Source: Phaeoceros laevis
Taxonomy: Eukaryota > Anthocerotophyta > Anthocerotopsida > Notothyladales
Assembly: GCA_049999765.1 (NCBI GenBank)
Contig: JBNGIQ010002457.1
Span: 1 to 20,140, forward strand
Direction of reading: 5' to 3'
Length of the DNA stretch: 20,140 nt
In this document: positions 1 to 9,485 of the stretch, piece by piece
How the letters are laid out: each line of letters begins with the position of its first letter
How positions within the stretch are numbered: position 1 is the first letter of the stretch
The notes under the pieces: model-generated
Told to the model about the DNA's origin: nothing
Database searches by the model: none
Seen by the model: the letters and a program-made list of their open reading frames with translations, nothing else
Made by a program: the position numbers and the translations under genes

Positions 1-3000
1 CGGGAAGGCGGGACGGGAGCGCGGACAGGTTTGTCATGTCACATGGCGAGGGCATGGCTAGCAGCCTAGCACCCATGGCTCATCCGTGCCACGTAGGAAA
101 CCGTACATGTCAGGCCATTATGAGGCCGGAGATTGAGACGCTTGCAAGGTAGCGGGTATGTAGTTATCACACTTGTCCGTACATGTCTGCTGCCATGCTA
201 GATAGGCTGGTACGGATGTGGATGTAGTCAAGCGCGGTTAAACTCCCTCTTCTTTACTACCTTAAGGATAGCAATCTTGATGGAAAACCTCGTGGAATTC
301 CGTGCTGGCTGCATGTTGTAGTCCTCGGTAGTTGCACAATTACTCTTAAACAAGGTGAACATGAACATTGCCGGAGAGAGGAGTGCTTCGAAGCACTCCC
401 CCTCTCTCGAAAATAGTGTTGGGGCACCATATAGAGTGCAGGGGTGCCAAAACGTGGTGCAGGGGCACGCGGCAATGGTGAAGGGTCAAATCGCAAACAG
501 CGATGCACAATTTTAGGAGAACCAAAACAGGGAGTTAGGGTACCATTAAGATAGCTACTCCGCATTGCACACCTGTCGATAGAGATGATGCAAGATTTAC
601 TGTACGTGGTCTGCAGGTTTGGCTTAACAGATAAGTCCTCCAGGGAGAAGTTGCTTCAGAGTAACTCAAGAAAGGCTCATCATGTCATCCGCAGAACTTC
701 CACCAGGCACCAGTTTGTTCCCCCTCTGCAGTGGTAGGCTTCTCCTGATCCAGTTCACCGGCTCCAAGCTCAGCAACTTCGAACTATGACCCCACAGAAA
801 CAGGTAACACCTAGTTTTATAACATACATCCATCTGTGCAATCAACTGTATCCAGCCTGTCCTTTTCTTTCCCTCTGGTGGAAACGGCATGTCCAGTCGG
901 CGAGCACGAAGGCGGTTGCTGAAAACAGCACTAAACAGCGAGCAAAGTGCGAAACATGCTCAACGTGAAAATTAGCAAACACCCTGTCCTCTGGCAAACG
1001 ATGGAGGAGTAAAAAGAACTCAAACTGGAGGTACCACCTGCATGTCCAAGGGTATGTCGAGCTGCTTTTCATCAGGGTTTTCTTCCTTGGTTCCGATCCA
1101 CCAAACATCAGAGAAAACGACCTACAAGCTCAGTGAACACACAGTGTTCAATACACCGCAGTGAATGCTCGAATGAGCAACCAAGTAGACTAGTGAACTT
1201 AAGCCCTAACCACCAACCGAGAGGGGTTTTGCACTACTCACCAAGCTCTCGAAAAAATCCTCACAAAGAATCTGTTTAGCGCTCTTCTGGAAATGTAGGG
1301 TGAGATACTTGTTTTTAGGATAAGCGATCCTCCCGAAGAGTTTCAGGCGCCCCTGAAAACACTGATGTTAATATCAAGCTTGAGCATAAGAGAGTGCACA
1401 AGCCAAAGGATCGATCAAGGAACAACCTGAGGAAAGTGGATGTAGAGCACGGGATTCTTAGAATCCAAATTTTGGAGCTCCCCAACTTTACCACCGGAGG
1501 TGGGAACAACGAGTACAGGAAAGAGGAAGAGGAACTTGTTCTTGCGGTGTCCACGTTTGACAATATCTTGGCCTTCGCACTTGACGAGCGCTGGCCACAC
1601 GAGAGAGCAAGATGTCAGACCAGAATCAGAAAGGGCAGTGAAGATAAGAGCAGCACATGCTGACCTTTGGGAGGAGGCAAGAAGCTCGAGGGCTGTGCGG
1701 GGGCGGACGCGAGCGGTTGGTAGCTCTGGGCCATACTCCTGAAAATAGACAAGGTTCGGTGAAGGCGGCTAGGCCAAATCCCAATTCGTAGTTGGTCCTT
1801 CCACAAGTTTAATTTCACAAGCAGCCGCCGTGCCACAAGGTCTGTCAGCATTCAACAAACCCCCTTGGCGAGCTGTAGATTGCAACTTAATAAAGCATCC
1901 TTCGGGGCTCCAACAGAGGGACCAGGCCCAATGAAGTGGGTTCTGACGCTTCTGGAGCTCCTGCTAGACTACAACGAAGTTGCAAACGCCTTCCAAACCC
2001 GACGCAGATTTATCAGTTGCCACAGCTCCGGGACTCTAGCGACACTAGTATGTATTGGCAGCTTTTGTGGGTGATAACAATCGAATTATTTGACTGGGTT
2101 GAAATGCAATTTAGGAGAGGACAGAATGTACAGTCTCCAGCAAAAGATGACACTTTTGAGGATAGATTTTCAGGCTAATATTGAAGTCCCTCCAGGTAGA
2201 CTTTGGAGCTCCAAATACTCCTTCCACATATCCCTCTTTTAACTTCGAAGGGCCTTCGACAATAGCTTAGTTGTCAAGGGTACCGCCAGAAGGTGATGCT
2301 CAGATACACCTTACCTTCGCACTGCACAGTACCATTCTTCTTGTTCAGTACCCCGGAACTAATCCTAAATGACTTCCCTTCCTGGTGGTTAGGCTTACTC
2401 ATCCCTGCTATGAAGACTATGGCCATGCCCAGGAATCATAATCAACCTATTATTGGGAACATCCTGCAAGAGATTTTCGTTTCAAACGAGGGCACTTCCG
2501 CTGTTCAAGAAGTTGAAGGAGGCCACAACTGTTGCATCTTCCTCTGCGATTATGATGGTTAAGGACTTAAGTTCACCAGTGCTGATAAAACCTCCCGCAA
2601 GTTGCACAAGGTCACAAGTAGCCGTCAAGGTGTGACACAGCGGCACCAACAATGCGTCAGCTTCTAAGTCCATGTCGTTTTCATTGGAGGTAGATGGCAG
2701 AGAGAAACACAGGAGTCTTAGTCGAGCAGTTCGCAGGCCATTGAACCTGCTGCAGCCAGGAGACCTGCCACATGCCCCACCCCATCATGACGTTAGTGCA
2801 AGGAAGTCACATTGTCAATCCACTTCTCAATGGGTCTCGATGCAGCCAGACAGTAGCAATTGCAGAAGACGTACGTGGTTGGCCTGGGTGTAGGATTCTA
2901 ACGTTCCAGGCTGAGTACTTTCTCATTCACATAAACACGGTTTGTTGAGTTGGTACCGAAAGCTTCAACTCCACCCATGTCTTCCATAGCACAGGGCACA

Positions 3001-3337
3001 GTATCCAAGAGACAGCTTTCCCCTTCAGCCATGCTCTGCGCCACCAACATTGTTCGTTAGCTAGCGCCACCGTGCATCAGATCCTCACGCATCATTAGGG
3101 TGCGTTGCTCACTCCTAATACTTCGCAATGCATTGTTCGGGCCGGCACAGCTTGGCGACCTCTAATCAGCTCACTCCCGCCAGCCACGGCCGTAGCAAGT
3201 GCAGCAGCAGCCCGACGCCGGATGTAACAAGCGAGAGTATCCGAGGCACACAGTACAGAGTTGTGAGCCCACACTCAACACTCCCCAATGAGGAAAGGAC
3301 GACTATCACCGACTCTCCCTCTGTCCACTAAAAGTAC
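1..3337. other. Region with no supportable gene
   Basis: I see no convincing gene here. Open frames on both strands are short (about 115 codons at most), overlap each other on opposite strands, and show no family motif I recognise. Two stretches look a little protein-like: an open frame on the plus strand at about 1319-1663, and short open frames on the minus strand at about 2482-2673 and 2898-3050. Neither joins into a longer gene by plausible GT..AG splicing, so they may be chance or the remains of decayed genes. No tRNA, rRNA or complete transposon is visible. A 20-bp palindrome lies at 380-399, and an 11-bp direct repeat is at 101-111 and 177-187. Confidence 0.5.
373..409. repeat. 20-bp perfect palindrome with bulged extension
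   Basis: Positions 380-399 form a perfect 20-bp palindrome centred between 389 and 390 (GGAGTGCTTC then GAAGCACTCC). Outside it, GAGAGA at 374-379 can pair with TCTCTC at 403-408 after a short bulge, giving a near-continuous hairpin with no real loop. It is not next to a gene end I can define. It could be a mobile-element terminus, a dimer-binding site or chance. Confidence 0.6.
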
Positions 3338-3420
3338 GAGGTTCCCTTTTCTCTTTCCTCTCATGTTAAATGTTTGAAAATTTCTATTCCCTTGCCTTCT
3401 TCCCCCCTCCATCATTCCCG
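3338..3420 (+). promoter_or_regulatory. Pyrimidine-rich core-promoter or leader candidate
   Basis: Two C/T-rich runs (about 3341-3362 and 3391-3417) stand out from their surroundings and lie about 430-510 bases before the ATG of the plus-strand gene. Plant core promoters and 5' leaders often carry such pyrimidine patches near the transcription start. The second run ends in CCCGCAG, which would also serve as a 3' splice site, so a leader intron is possible. There is no clear TATA box. The assignment is inferred from composition and position only. Confidence 0.25.
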
Positions 3421-3848
3421 CAGCGAGGCCGAGGCAAGGTCTCTGTGCCCTCCAGACGGCTAGGTTTGTTTAGTGAGTTTTGCCATGTCGTGTCTGCCCT
3501 GGAGTTGTTTGCAATTGGCTCACCTGGGAGCCACCTGAGCCCACCTCCCCTTGTAGGGGCCACAGACTTGTGACCTGAATGCCCCTGGCAGGATCTTCAG
3601 CGGCTACAGCTCAGGGGCTCCCTATGGTGGCGCCGCACTCTATTCTCCTCGACTCCCAGCTCCGGGTGGTCTAGGAAGGCATAGCACAAGAGTGATGGAC
3701 CGTGAGAACTTTTCTCCCCACGGGAGTGTCGATGCAGAAGCAATCTGGTGTCGCAAGTGGGATCATGTGGTGGAGGCAAGGTCATATGGTAAACTGAGCG
3801 TCACTACCCGTCTCAGCAGCTGGTGGTAGAGATCAAGCGTTCGAGGTG
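3421..3848 (+). other. Probable 5' leader with upstream ORFs
   Basis: This stretch before the plus-strand gene has at least two short ATG frames: 3579-3674 (31 codons) and 3695-3829 (44 codons). The second ends 19 bases before the ATG at 3849. CCACCTCCCCTTGTAG ending at 3556 looks like a 3' splice site, and the frame after it is open to 3829, so part of this region could be exon or retained leader intron. The frame of the main ORF is open upstream only to 3798, after a TGA at 3795. I found no splice that would join these frames to the main ORF with an intron of workable length. Confidence 0.3.
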
Positions 3849-5846
3849 ATGGCAGATTCTGACGAGCTCCACAAGCTCGAGCCCAGACTGAATGTCCTTA
3901 CAGCAGAGTTCTATGATGAGACTTTTTCTCAGAGGACTGCAACCCGGAGTAGGTCTTGGACCGGACCGGAGTCTGTAGCTGAGACTAGCGTTGGCTCTCC
4001 ATCCGAGGCTACGAGCTTGCGCAATGGGCTCTCTGCTCGACACGGGAGCTTGAAATCTCGGAGTGGCAGGTTCCCCGGTCCGCAAGGAGACATTGTCCGA
4101 GCCCTGGAGGCACGGGTGCAGAACAGAAGCTTCGGTAGGCACGGGGATATTTCGAAGGCACTTGAGGCTCGTGAACGAAATAGGGTCTCACTTCAGAGAG
4201 GAGAATCTGTCGACGGGAAGGTCAAACAGGGGCGCGCGACAGATGGTGTAACCGCAGGAGGGGGGAATTCGCATTTTGAGGGAGAACCAAAAGGTCGAGG
4301 ACATTTGCTGCCGAGCCAAAATAATGCTGTAGATAGCTCGGTCCTCCTGAATGCTGGTCCTGAGCAGGAAAAACAAAGTGTGACCAGCACTCCTGCAGTT
4401 GCCGGCGGAGACAAGAAGCAAAGAAAGAGCAATCTCAAAAGCTCGTCTACCAAGGTTGGCGCATCTTTGGACGAGGATAGAAAGGATGTTCCCAAGGGTC
4501 GCGTGTTGATTCTCACCTCAGGACCATTAGTGGAGACGGGCGTTTCAACACCTGAAGGACTGCATCCAGAAGATGGGTTCTCGAGTAGTAGTAAAACAGC
4601 TGTTCATGTGGAACCTCCTCCTGAGGCGCCGAGCGTCAGGTTCTCTTCTCCGCTTGTTCTCCCTGGCCTAGCGGGGGTTGGCACTGTCCAGACAGAGGGC
4701 GGCGGGTATCAGCTTGATCAAGGTGACGGCTTTCTCGGGGCAGACGTTAGCCTGGATGATAAGGGAGCAGGAAGGCCTTGGGAAATCAAAGACGAGGAGG
4801 AACTTTCGAGGGTGCCACCAGAATGGATCACCAGAAGCACGGAGATTGCTAGCGAATCTTCAAGCAGCAGTGAAGACTTGACTGCCACACACCGGCAAGG
4901 CCCGTCCCCTCAAGTGTCAGCCACCGAACAGGAAAGAGAAGACTTCAGTACAGTGGATCATTCACAAGATTCAGCGGTCTTAGATGCTGACCTGGAAGCC
5001 AGACTGCGACGCCTGACATCAAACGATGAGTCCTCCCTGTCATCACCTTTTGGAGAAATTCCCACCAGAGTCATGTCCTTGTCAGATCAAGTGAAAGCAT
5101 TGCGGTCAGGATCTACTCGGCTGCTAGTTTCTCACCTTACACCATCTGCCTGTGCTCCTGATCTGTCAACCAGGGTTTTGTCGATGAGCTCCTCACGCCT
5201 GCCATCGTCCGTGTCTGGTTCCCGAGTGCAAGGTAAAGTTCATACCAGTTCTTCGAAAGCTCTAAGTACCCATACGAATCCTGTGTTAGCTCCAGAATCC
5301 GCTTCCCATCCCTCCTCATTTTCATGCTGCTGTTTTCCCACCTGTGTCAAACGTCGCCGCCGCCGTCGCCGCAAGCTTAACGGCACAGCTGGTCGGCCAG
5401 GCTTTTCTCACTCCTTTCCTCCATCAGGGTTGCAGAAGATGCAAACACCCGTTCCAAGCAAGCAGCTCTTCCGGGCGGAGGAGGAGGTAAGGATTTTTGA
5501 AATTCCGGTTGAAGAAGGAGAAGTCGTGTCTTTCCTCGAACCTGTTTCGGATGAAGTGCAACTGGAAAGTCCAGAGGCGGATAGAAGAAAAGCCGCAGCA
5601 CAGATGCAGGAGAGTTTGTATGGGCCCAAGGTCCTTAAGAGTTTCTCTTTAAAGGACGTGAACGAGGAGCTGAGCAAAGTATCTCAGGAGGCGGAGAGCT
5701 TGGCCCGGGAGGCAGAAAGTCTTATTCAATGGGCGAACGATAGTGCACGGCTTGGCCAAGAATGGGCAGATGAAGAAGACCTGAACAGCTGCAATGGTGA
5801 CATACCGAGGCCTGTCACCCACACCGAGGCCTGTCTCTCACATTGA
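3849..5846 (+). CDS. Unrecognised 665-residue, largely disordered protein
   Basis: This is a single uninterrupted frame of 665 codons plus TGA. I start it at the ATG at 3849 (GTGATGGC, with G at -3 and +4), not at the GTG one codon earlier. I do not recognise the family. The protein is rich in Ser, Glu, Arg and Pro and probably mostly disordered. Residues 80-98 and 99-117 are a 19-residue tandem repeat (GDI..ALEAR..NR). Residues 492-509 are a cysteine cluster (SCCCFPTC) followed two residues later by seven arginines (502-508) and a lysine. The last 80 residues are Glu/Ala/Leu-rich and probably helical. The final dozen residues come from a DNA repeat that includes the stop codon. There is no signal peptide or membrane segment. 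The length and the lack of a comparable frame on the other strand argue that it is real. It converges on the kinesin gene, and nothing shows a functional link. Confidence 0.75.
   Translation: MADSDELHKLEPRLNVLTAEFYDETFSQRTATRSRSWTGPESVAETSVGSPSEATSLRNGLSARHGSLKSRSGRFPGPQGDIVRALEARVQNRSFGRHGDISKALEARERNRVSLQRGESVDGKVKQGRATDGVTAGGGNSHFEGEPKGRGHLLPSQNNAVDSSVLLNAGPEQEKQSVTSTPAVAGGDKKQRKSNLKSSSTKVGASLDEDRKDVPKGRVLILTSGPLVETGVSTPEGLHPEDGFSSSSKTAVHVEPPPEAPSVRFSSPLVLPGLAGVGTVQTEGGGYQLDQGDGFLGADVSLDDKGAGRPWEIKDEEELSRVPPEWITRSTEIASESSSSSEDLTATHRQGPSPQVSATEQEREDFSTVDHSQDSAVLDADLEARLRRLTSNDESSLSSPFGEIPTRVMSLSDQVKALRSGSTRLLVSHLTPSACAPDLSTRVLSMSSSRLPSSVSGSRVQGKVHTSSSKALSTHTNPVLAPESASHPSSFSCCCFPTCVKRRRRRRRKLNGTAGRPGFSHSFPPSGLQKMQTPVPSKQLFRAEEEVRIFEIPVEEGEVVSFLEPVSDEVQLESPEADRRKAAAQMQESLYGPKVLKSFSLKDVNEELSKVSQEAESLAREAESLIQWANDSARLGQEWADEEDLNSCNGDIPRPVTHTEACLSH
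4086..4199 (+). repeat. 57-bp tandem repeat in the coding sequence
   Basis: Two 57-bp units (4086-4142 and 4143-4199) encode residues 80-98 and 99-117 of the unrecognised protein. Both units read GDI..ALEAR..NRxx..R, so nine or more of 19 positions are kept while the DNA has diverged noticeably. The repeat is in frame and forms a short Arg-rich amphipathic segment. It is the only ordered-looking motif in the N-terminal half. Confidence 0.75.
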
Positions 5847-5920
5847 GGCCTGAGGCTCGTCACTCAAACTGGGGCCTGGGCCTGTCACTCACACTGAGGC
5901 TTGGGGCTGGTTACCAGATT
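5807..5920 (+). repeat. Degenerate GAGGCCTGTCACTCACACT repeat over the stop codon
   Basis: Units beginning GAGGCCTG or close variants start at 5807, 5826, 5845, 5871 and 5896. The first two are 19 bases long, and the later ones are longer and more diverged (26, 25 and over 30 bases). Related GGCCTG/CTGTCACT pieces continue loosely to about 6020. The TGA of the plus-strand gene (5844-5846) overlaps the junction of units 2 and 3, so the array supplies both the last residues of the protein and the start of its 3' untranslated region. Confidence 0.7.
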
Positions 5921-7365
5921 CACTCGCATGGAGGACCAGGGTTGGTCAGTCACCTTCTGCAGGGGGGCTATCTCTTGCACGAGCCTGGGGCTGTCACTGA
6001 TGCTTGAGGCCTGGGACATGTCAACCTGGAACCAGTGATTTGCAGTACTCGCAGCACCTGGTGATATCCCCAGTTGTCGGGCTTATATATCGCTTTAATT
6101 GCTGTGAGATTTTAGCTGCCGGGAATGATGCCCATGCTGTTGTTCTTACCAGGGCAGAAACTCCAGATGTCCTTGTTTCCAGCATGGTTGGTACTTATAG
6201 AGTATTTAAAAATCTGTCTGTGCTATAGCGGAAAGCAATGCTTGCTGGGCTCAGAATGGCAAGCGGCAAGATACAGAAGGCCGGTATTTTTTACAACAGT
6301 CAACAGTATGCCCGTATTTTCTACCTAGGGGGCATATGGCGGAGTAGGATCTGAAATAAGTAAGAGCATTTCTATAGACTGTTTGACTGAGTCGTAGTTT
6401 TGTTGTGCAAGCTCAGTCACTATGATTGTAGCTTGAAAATTTTGCACAGTGATCATGGTTCGCAAATTGTAACATGTATCCGAAGTGTTCACAAAGTGTG
6501 GAAGCACATGTGAAGAAGAACTTTATTGCTTGCTTGGTGGGTCTCAACGGAAACGCTTGCTGTAGACATGATTCTGAAGTTGTAAACGGTGTATCGCTGG
6601 ATGCCCTGCTAAAAGGCCTGCAAAAATATGGACTAACCGATTGGGCGATTGATTGTTACTTGCTTGGCACGCCACATTCAAGAATAGGGGAATCCAGTCT
6701 TGTCTTACATCATCAGACCGCAACATCACCCCATTAGCATCTGCTATTGGACTTGAAAGGTATCTTCGGTATGCTACAGTGGAACCTTAGCGCTCTAGTG
6801 GAGGGTATCATTTTCGTCATTTGCACAAGCTCATGATGCCTGGATTGTAGTGTTCACAGTAGACCCTACCACAGCACTCTAGTAGACGAAGAAAAGATTT
6901 ATTACGTCCTTGCAAAAGGCCCACACGTTTGTGATAGAGATTTCACTTGCACATTTTGGACCTAGTGATTTTGGATGTCGTCTTCACAGCGGACCTCCAC
7001 CACAAGGCTGGTTGACATGGTCTCTCAGTTTCATGGTGGGCACTTACATGCTAATAGGAAGTAAAATCCTCTCGCGTTCGGTCTAACTGCCCAGGACTAA
7101 GTCTGTTAGGCTTCCTGTAATAGAAGCTCTTAATTAAAATCTTAGTACCAATGACGGAGTAAAGTCCTTCCATCCGATGACAATAACCTCTAATGTGAGC
7201 AACCTCGAGCTGTCCACACTACACATACAAGACCCAGGAGCAGCAGCCATGAAACCTGAAACAAGGTATGCCAACCTGGCAGGTGCTCAGGCCAATAAAT
7301 TCTATGTTACAAATTTTGTACAAACGTCAAGCTATCTTAACTTGTGTACACCTACAAGCAGGAAC
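5847..7365. other. Gap between convergent genes; 3' flanks
   Basis: This stretch separates two genes that run toward each other and should hold both 3' untranslated regions. The left edge is the degenerate repeat that crosses the stop codon. A diverged direct repeat is visible at about 6841-6873 and 6972-7004. The open frames here are short (87 codons at most), unrelated to any family I know, and overlapped by frames on the other strand. I see no RNA gene or mobile element. Confidence 0.5.
6898..6903 (-). terminator. Candidate polyadenylation signal of the kinesin gene
   Basis: TTTATT on the plus strand reads AATAAA on the minus strand, about 460 bases after the kinesin stop codon. Another lies at about 6521-6526. 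Plant polyadenylation signals are loose and this hexamer can occur by chance, so the call is tentative. Confidence 0.2.
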
Positions 7366-9485
7366 CTATCTATCGCCTCTGGGGCTCGAGACTTGAATTC
7401 CTGCTGTGAAGTTTGTTCTGAAGGGAGAATTAACAGCCCGAAGTTCAGACAGTCGCCTTTTTTCTCCAGCTATTCTAGTCTGTAATTTCATGTCCGACAG
7501 TTCTCTCTCTGCAGATTTCAGCCGTTCGTCAAGCTGGTGCACGGCCCTGAAGGCCACTTCAGGATCAACCTCTGGTGAAGTCTGTCCCACCCCAGCAGCC
7601 TGCAAACATGTACACCAAGGTAAGCGAACAATGTGACAGATTGCCGAGTGAGAGACTCGACGCCTGGACCAGAAGCTCACCTTCATGACGGCAGTGCATA
7701 TACTGATAAACTTTTGTGCAATCTGTATCCTGTTATCTTCCTCTTCCTGGAGAACAAGGTGTTAGTTGAAAACGAAACACGAACCGACATATTTTCTCTC
7801 TGTTCTCCTACTTGTCCCGGCGATTACCTTAAGCCGATTCTTAAGCCGATTTTCCTCATCGATATTCAAAAACGGGGTCTTTCCTTCCGCTGTGCGGTAG
7901 CGTGCTAACTCCTCGCTGACTCTGGCCAGAACCATCTCCGTTCTGCGAAGTCTGCTGCCCAGATCTTCATTTTGTGTTCTTAGCAGATTGTTTTCCTCCT
8001 GTAGCACGCGCAAATCCGTAAGTGCTCCATTGAGTCCCTTCTTCTCACCAGTAATGCCTGGTTGGGAACGGAACTGACCTTGATTTTGGCATGGTGATGA
8101 ATCCGCTGCTGCAGATTTTGTTGCCCAGACAGCTTCTTCACTTCCGCTTCCAGCTCTTGCACCCTTCTCCGCTGGGAGTTGGTCTCTCTCTGCAGCATTA
8201 TGTCACCGCCATCAATCCACCATCCAAACATCGCGAGAAAACCAAGCAGTGAACAGAACAAATTCATGACAACAACATTCATCGATCGAGACCTGAAGTC
8301 GTTCATTCTCCGATGTCAACGTCTGATCACGGAGTCTCAACTTCTCAGCAGCAACACGAGCTGCAACCATTTCTGCCTGCCTACGGTTGATCTCTTCCAA
8401 CCAACTACATTCGTGAACAAAGAAGATTAGAAGACAACGTTTGGCTGCACCCTGCAAGCAGTGCTTAGGGATCGACAGGAGCATGAACTATATACCTTTC
8501 CCTCTCCTCAATGAACTCTGTTAGCTGGGCTCTCACACTAGACAGCTCTGCTTCCTGAAACAAAAGAAATTCTTAGCGTCCCACATTTGATGAACATGAA
8601 ACAGGACACTTGGATCTTCCCCCCACCAAATTTGCACCTTTTCTTTCGCTTCGTCGGTTCGCTTTCGAGCAGCCTCGGCTATCTGCTGCACCTTCTCCTG
8701 GCTCAACAAAGACTGGAATAAAACAGTCACTGTCAGAGACCAAGTACAGCAGGAACCAAAGATACCGAAGCTCAAGCGAATCAGGACTACGTACAGCACA
8801 GTTTGTGATGTCCAGTTTCACACCCAGCATATCCCTTAAAACATCGTGAGTCATGCTTTCTGCTTCCGCAAGCCGAGTATGCAACATGAAGACCTGCATA
8901 GTCAAGGATGTCATGTGAGGCCGAGATATTCCGGTGGAGAAGACATGTTTGCATCCTGAGGAGGACAGCTACCTCTTTCTGCCTTGCAGCAGCGATGCCT
9001 TCAAGTTCCTCGATCCTTTGCCTGTTTGTGTATATTTCCTCGTCTATGTCCAGGTGCATCTGTTGAACCAGGCCCTTACTCCCGCACTTGAACGGTGACG
9101 TAGAGGATTTTGTCTTCGGCTTCTCCGCTGACTTGTTAGAAGGTACAAGTAAGGTGCTGGTCTTTCGGGCCTGCAGAAGGAACGTCTCCTTCTCTTCGGC
9201 GTTAGCCTGCACCGTGCTCATATGGTGCTTCAGGGATTGAAGCTCCATCTCCAAATCTTCCCTTAGCAGTCGCTGCCTTTCACCTTCCCTCTTCACAATC
9301 CCGACCTGCGGTAGAACTATCCATCAGTTTCATGCGATTCCACGAAACAATGCGTACTCGATTAGTTTCAGACATACCTGGCTTTCCAGCGCATTTACAG
9401 TACTCTCCAGTTCGTCCACCGACCTCTCCAAGAGTCTAGCTTCGGCATCCTTTTGTTCAGCAAGTGTCTTGCTTGTTTCCGCAAC
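7366..9485 (-). other. Kinesin exons 22-30: conserved C-terminal coiled coil and tail
   Basis: Nine short exons encode residues 2525-2957, in contrast to the giant exon before them. Visible: [17 protein letters not shown] (exon 22); a basic Ser/Lys linker ([16 protein letters not shown]) inside exon 23; [20 protein letters not shown] (exon 24); [13 protein letters not shown] (exon 27); [11 protein letters not shown] (exon 28); and [24 protein letters not shown] and SEELARYR (exon 29). I recall motifs of this kind from the C-termini of plant POK-type kinesin-12s, where the tail directs localisation to the cortical division site. Exon 30 (7599-7366) encodes [20 protein letters not shown] and a short Ser/Arg-rich end before TAG. 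Confidence 0.9.

Noticed and set aside
257-565. Minus-strand frame of 102 codons
   Set aside because: It runs through the palindrome at 380-399 and short GTGCAGGGG repeats, with Pro/Arg-rich, non-specific composition. It is probably chance.
1319-1663. Plus-strand open frame of about 115 codons with a protein-like Lys/Glu-rich part
   Set aside because: It has no ATG in its first part, overlaps minus-strand frames of similar length, has no recognisable motif and no plausible exon partners.
2482-3050. Minus-strand short frames (2482-2673 and 2898-3050) that could be exons of a decayed gene
   Set aside because: I could not join them in frame across plausible splice sites, and I recognise no family. 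They are listed only as a possible relic.
3813-4142. Minus-strand frame of 109 codons opposite the plus-strand gene
   Set aside because: It is shorter than, and lies opposite, a 665-codon frame, with no motif or splice partner.
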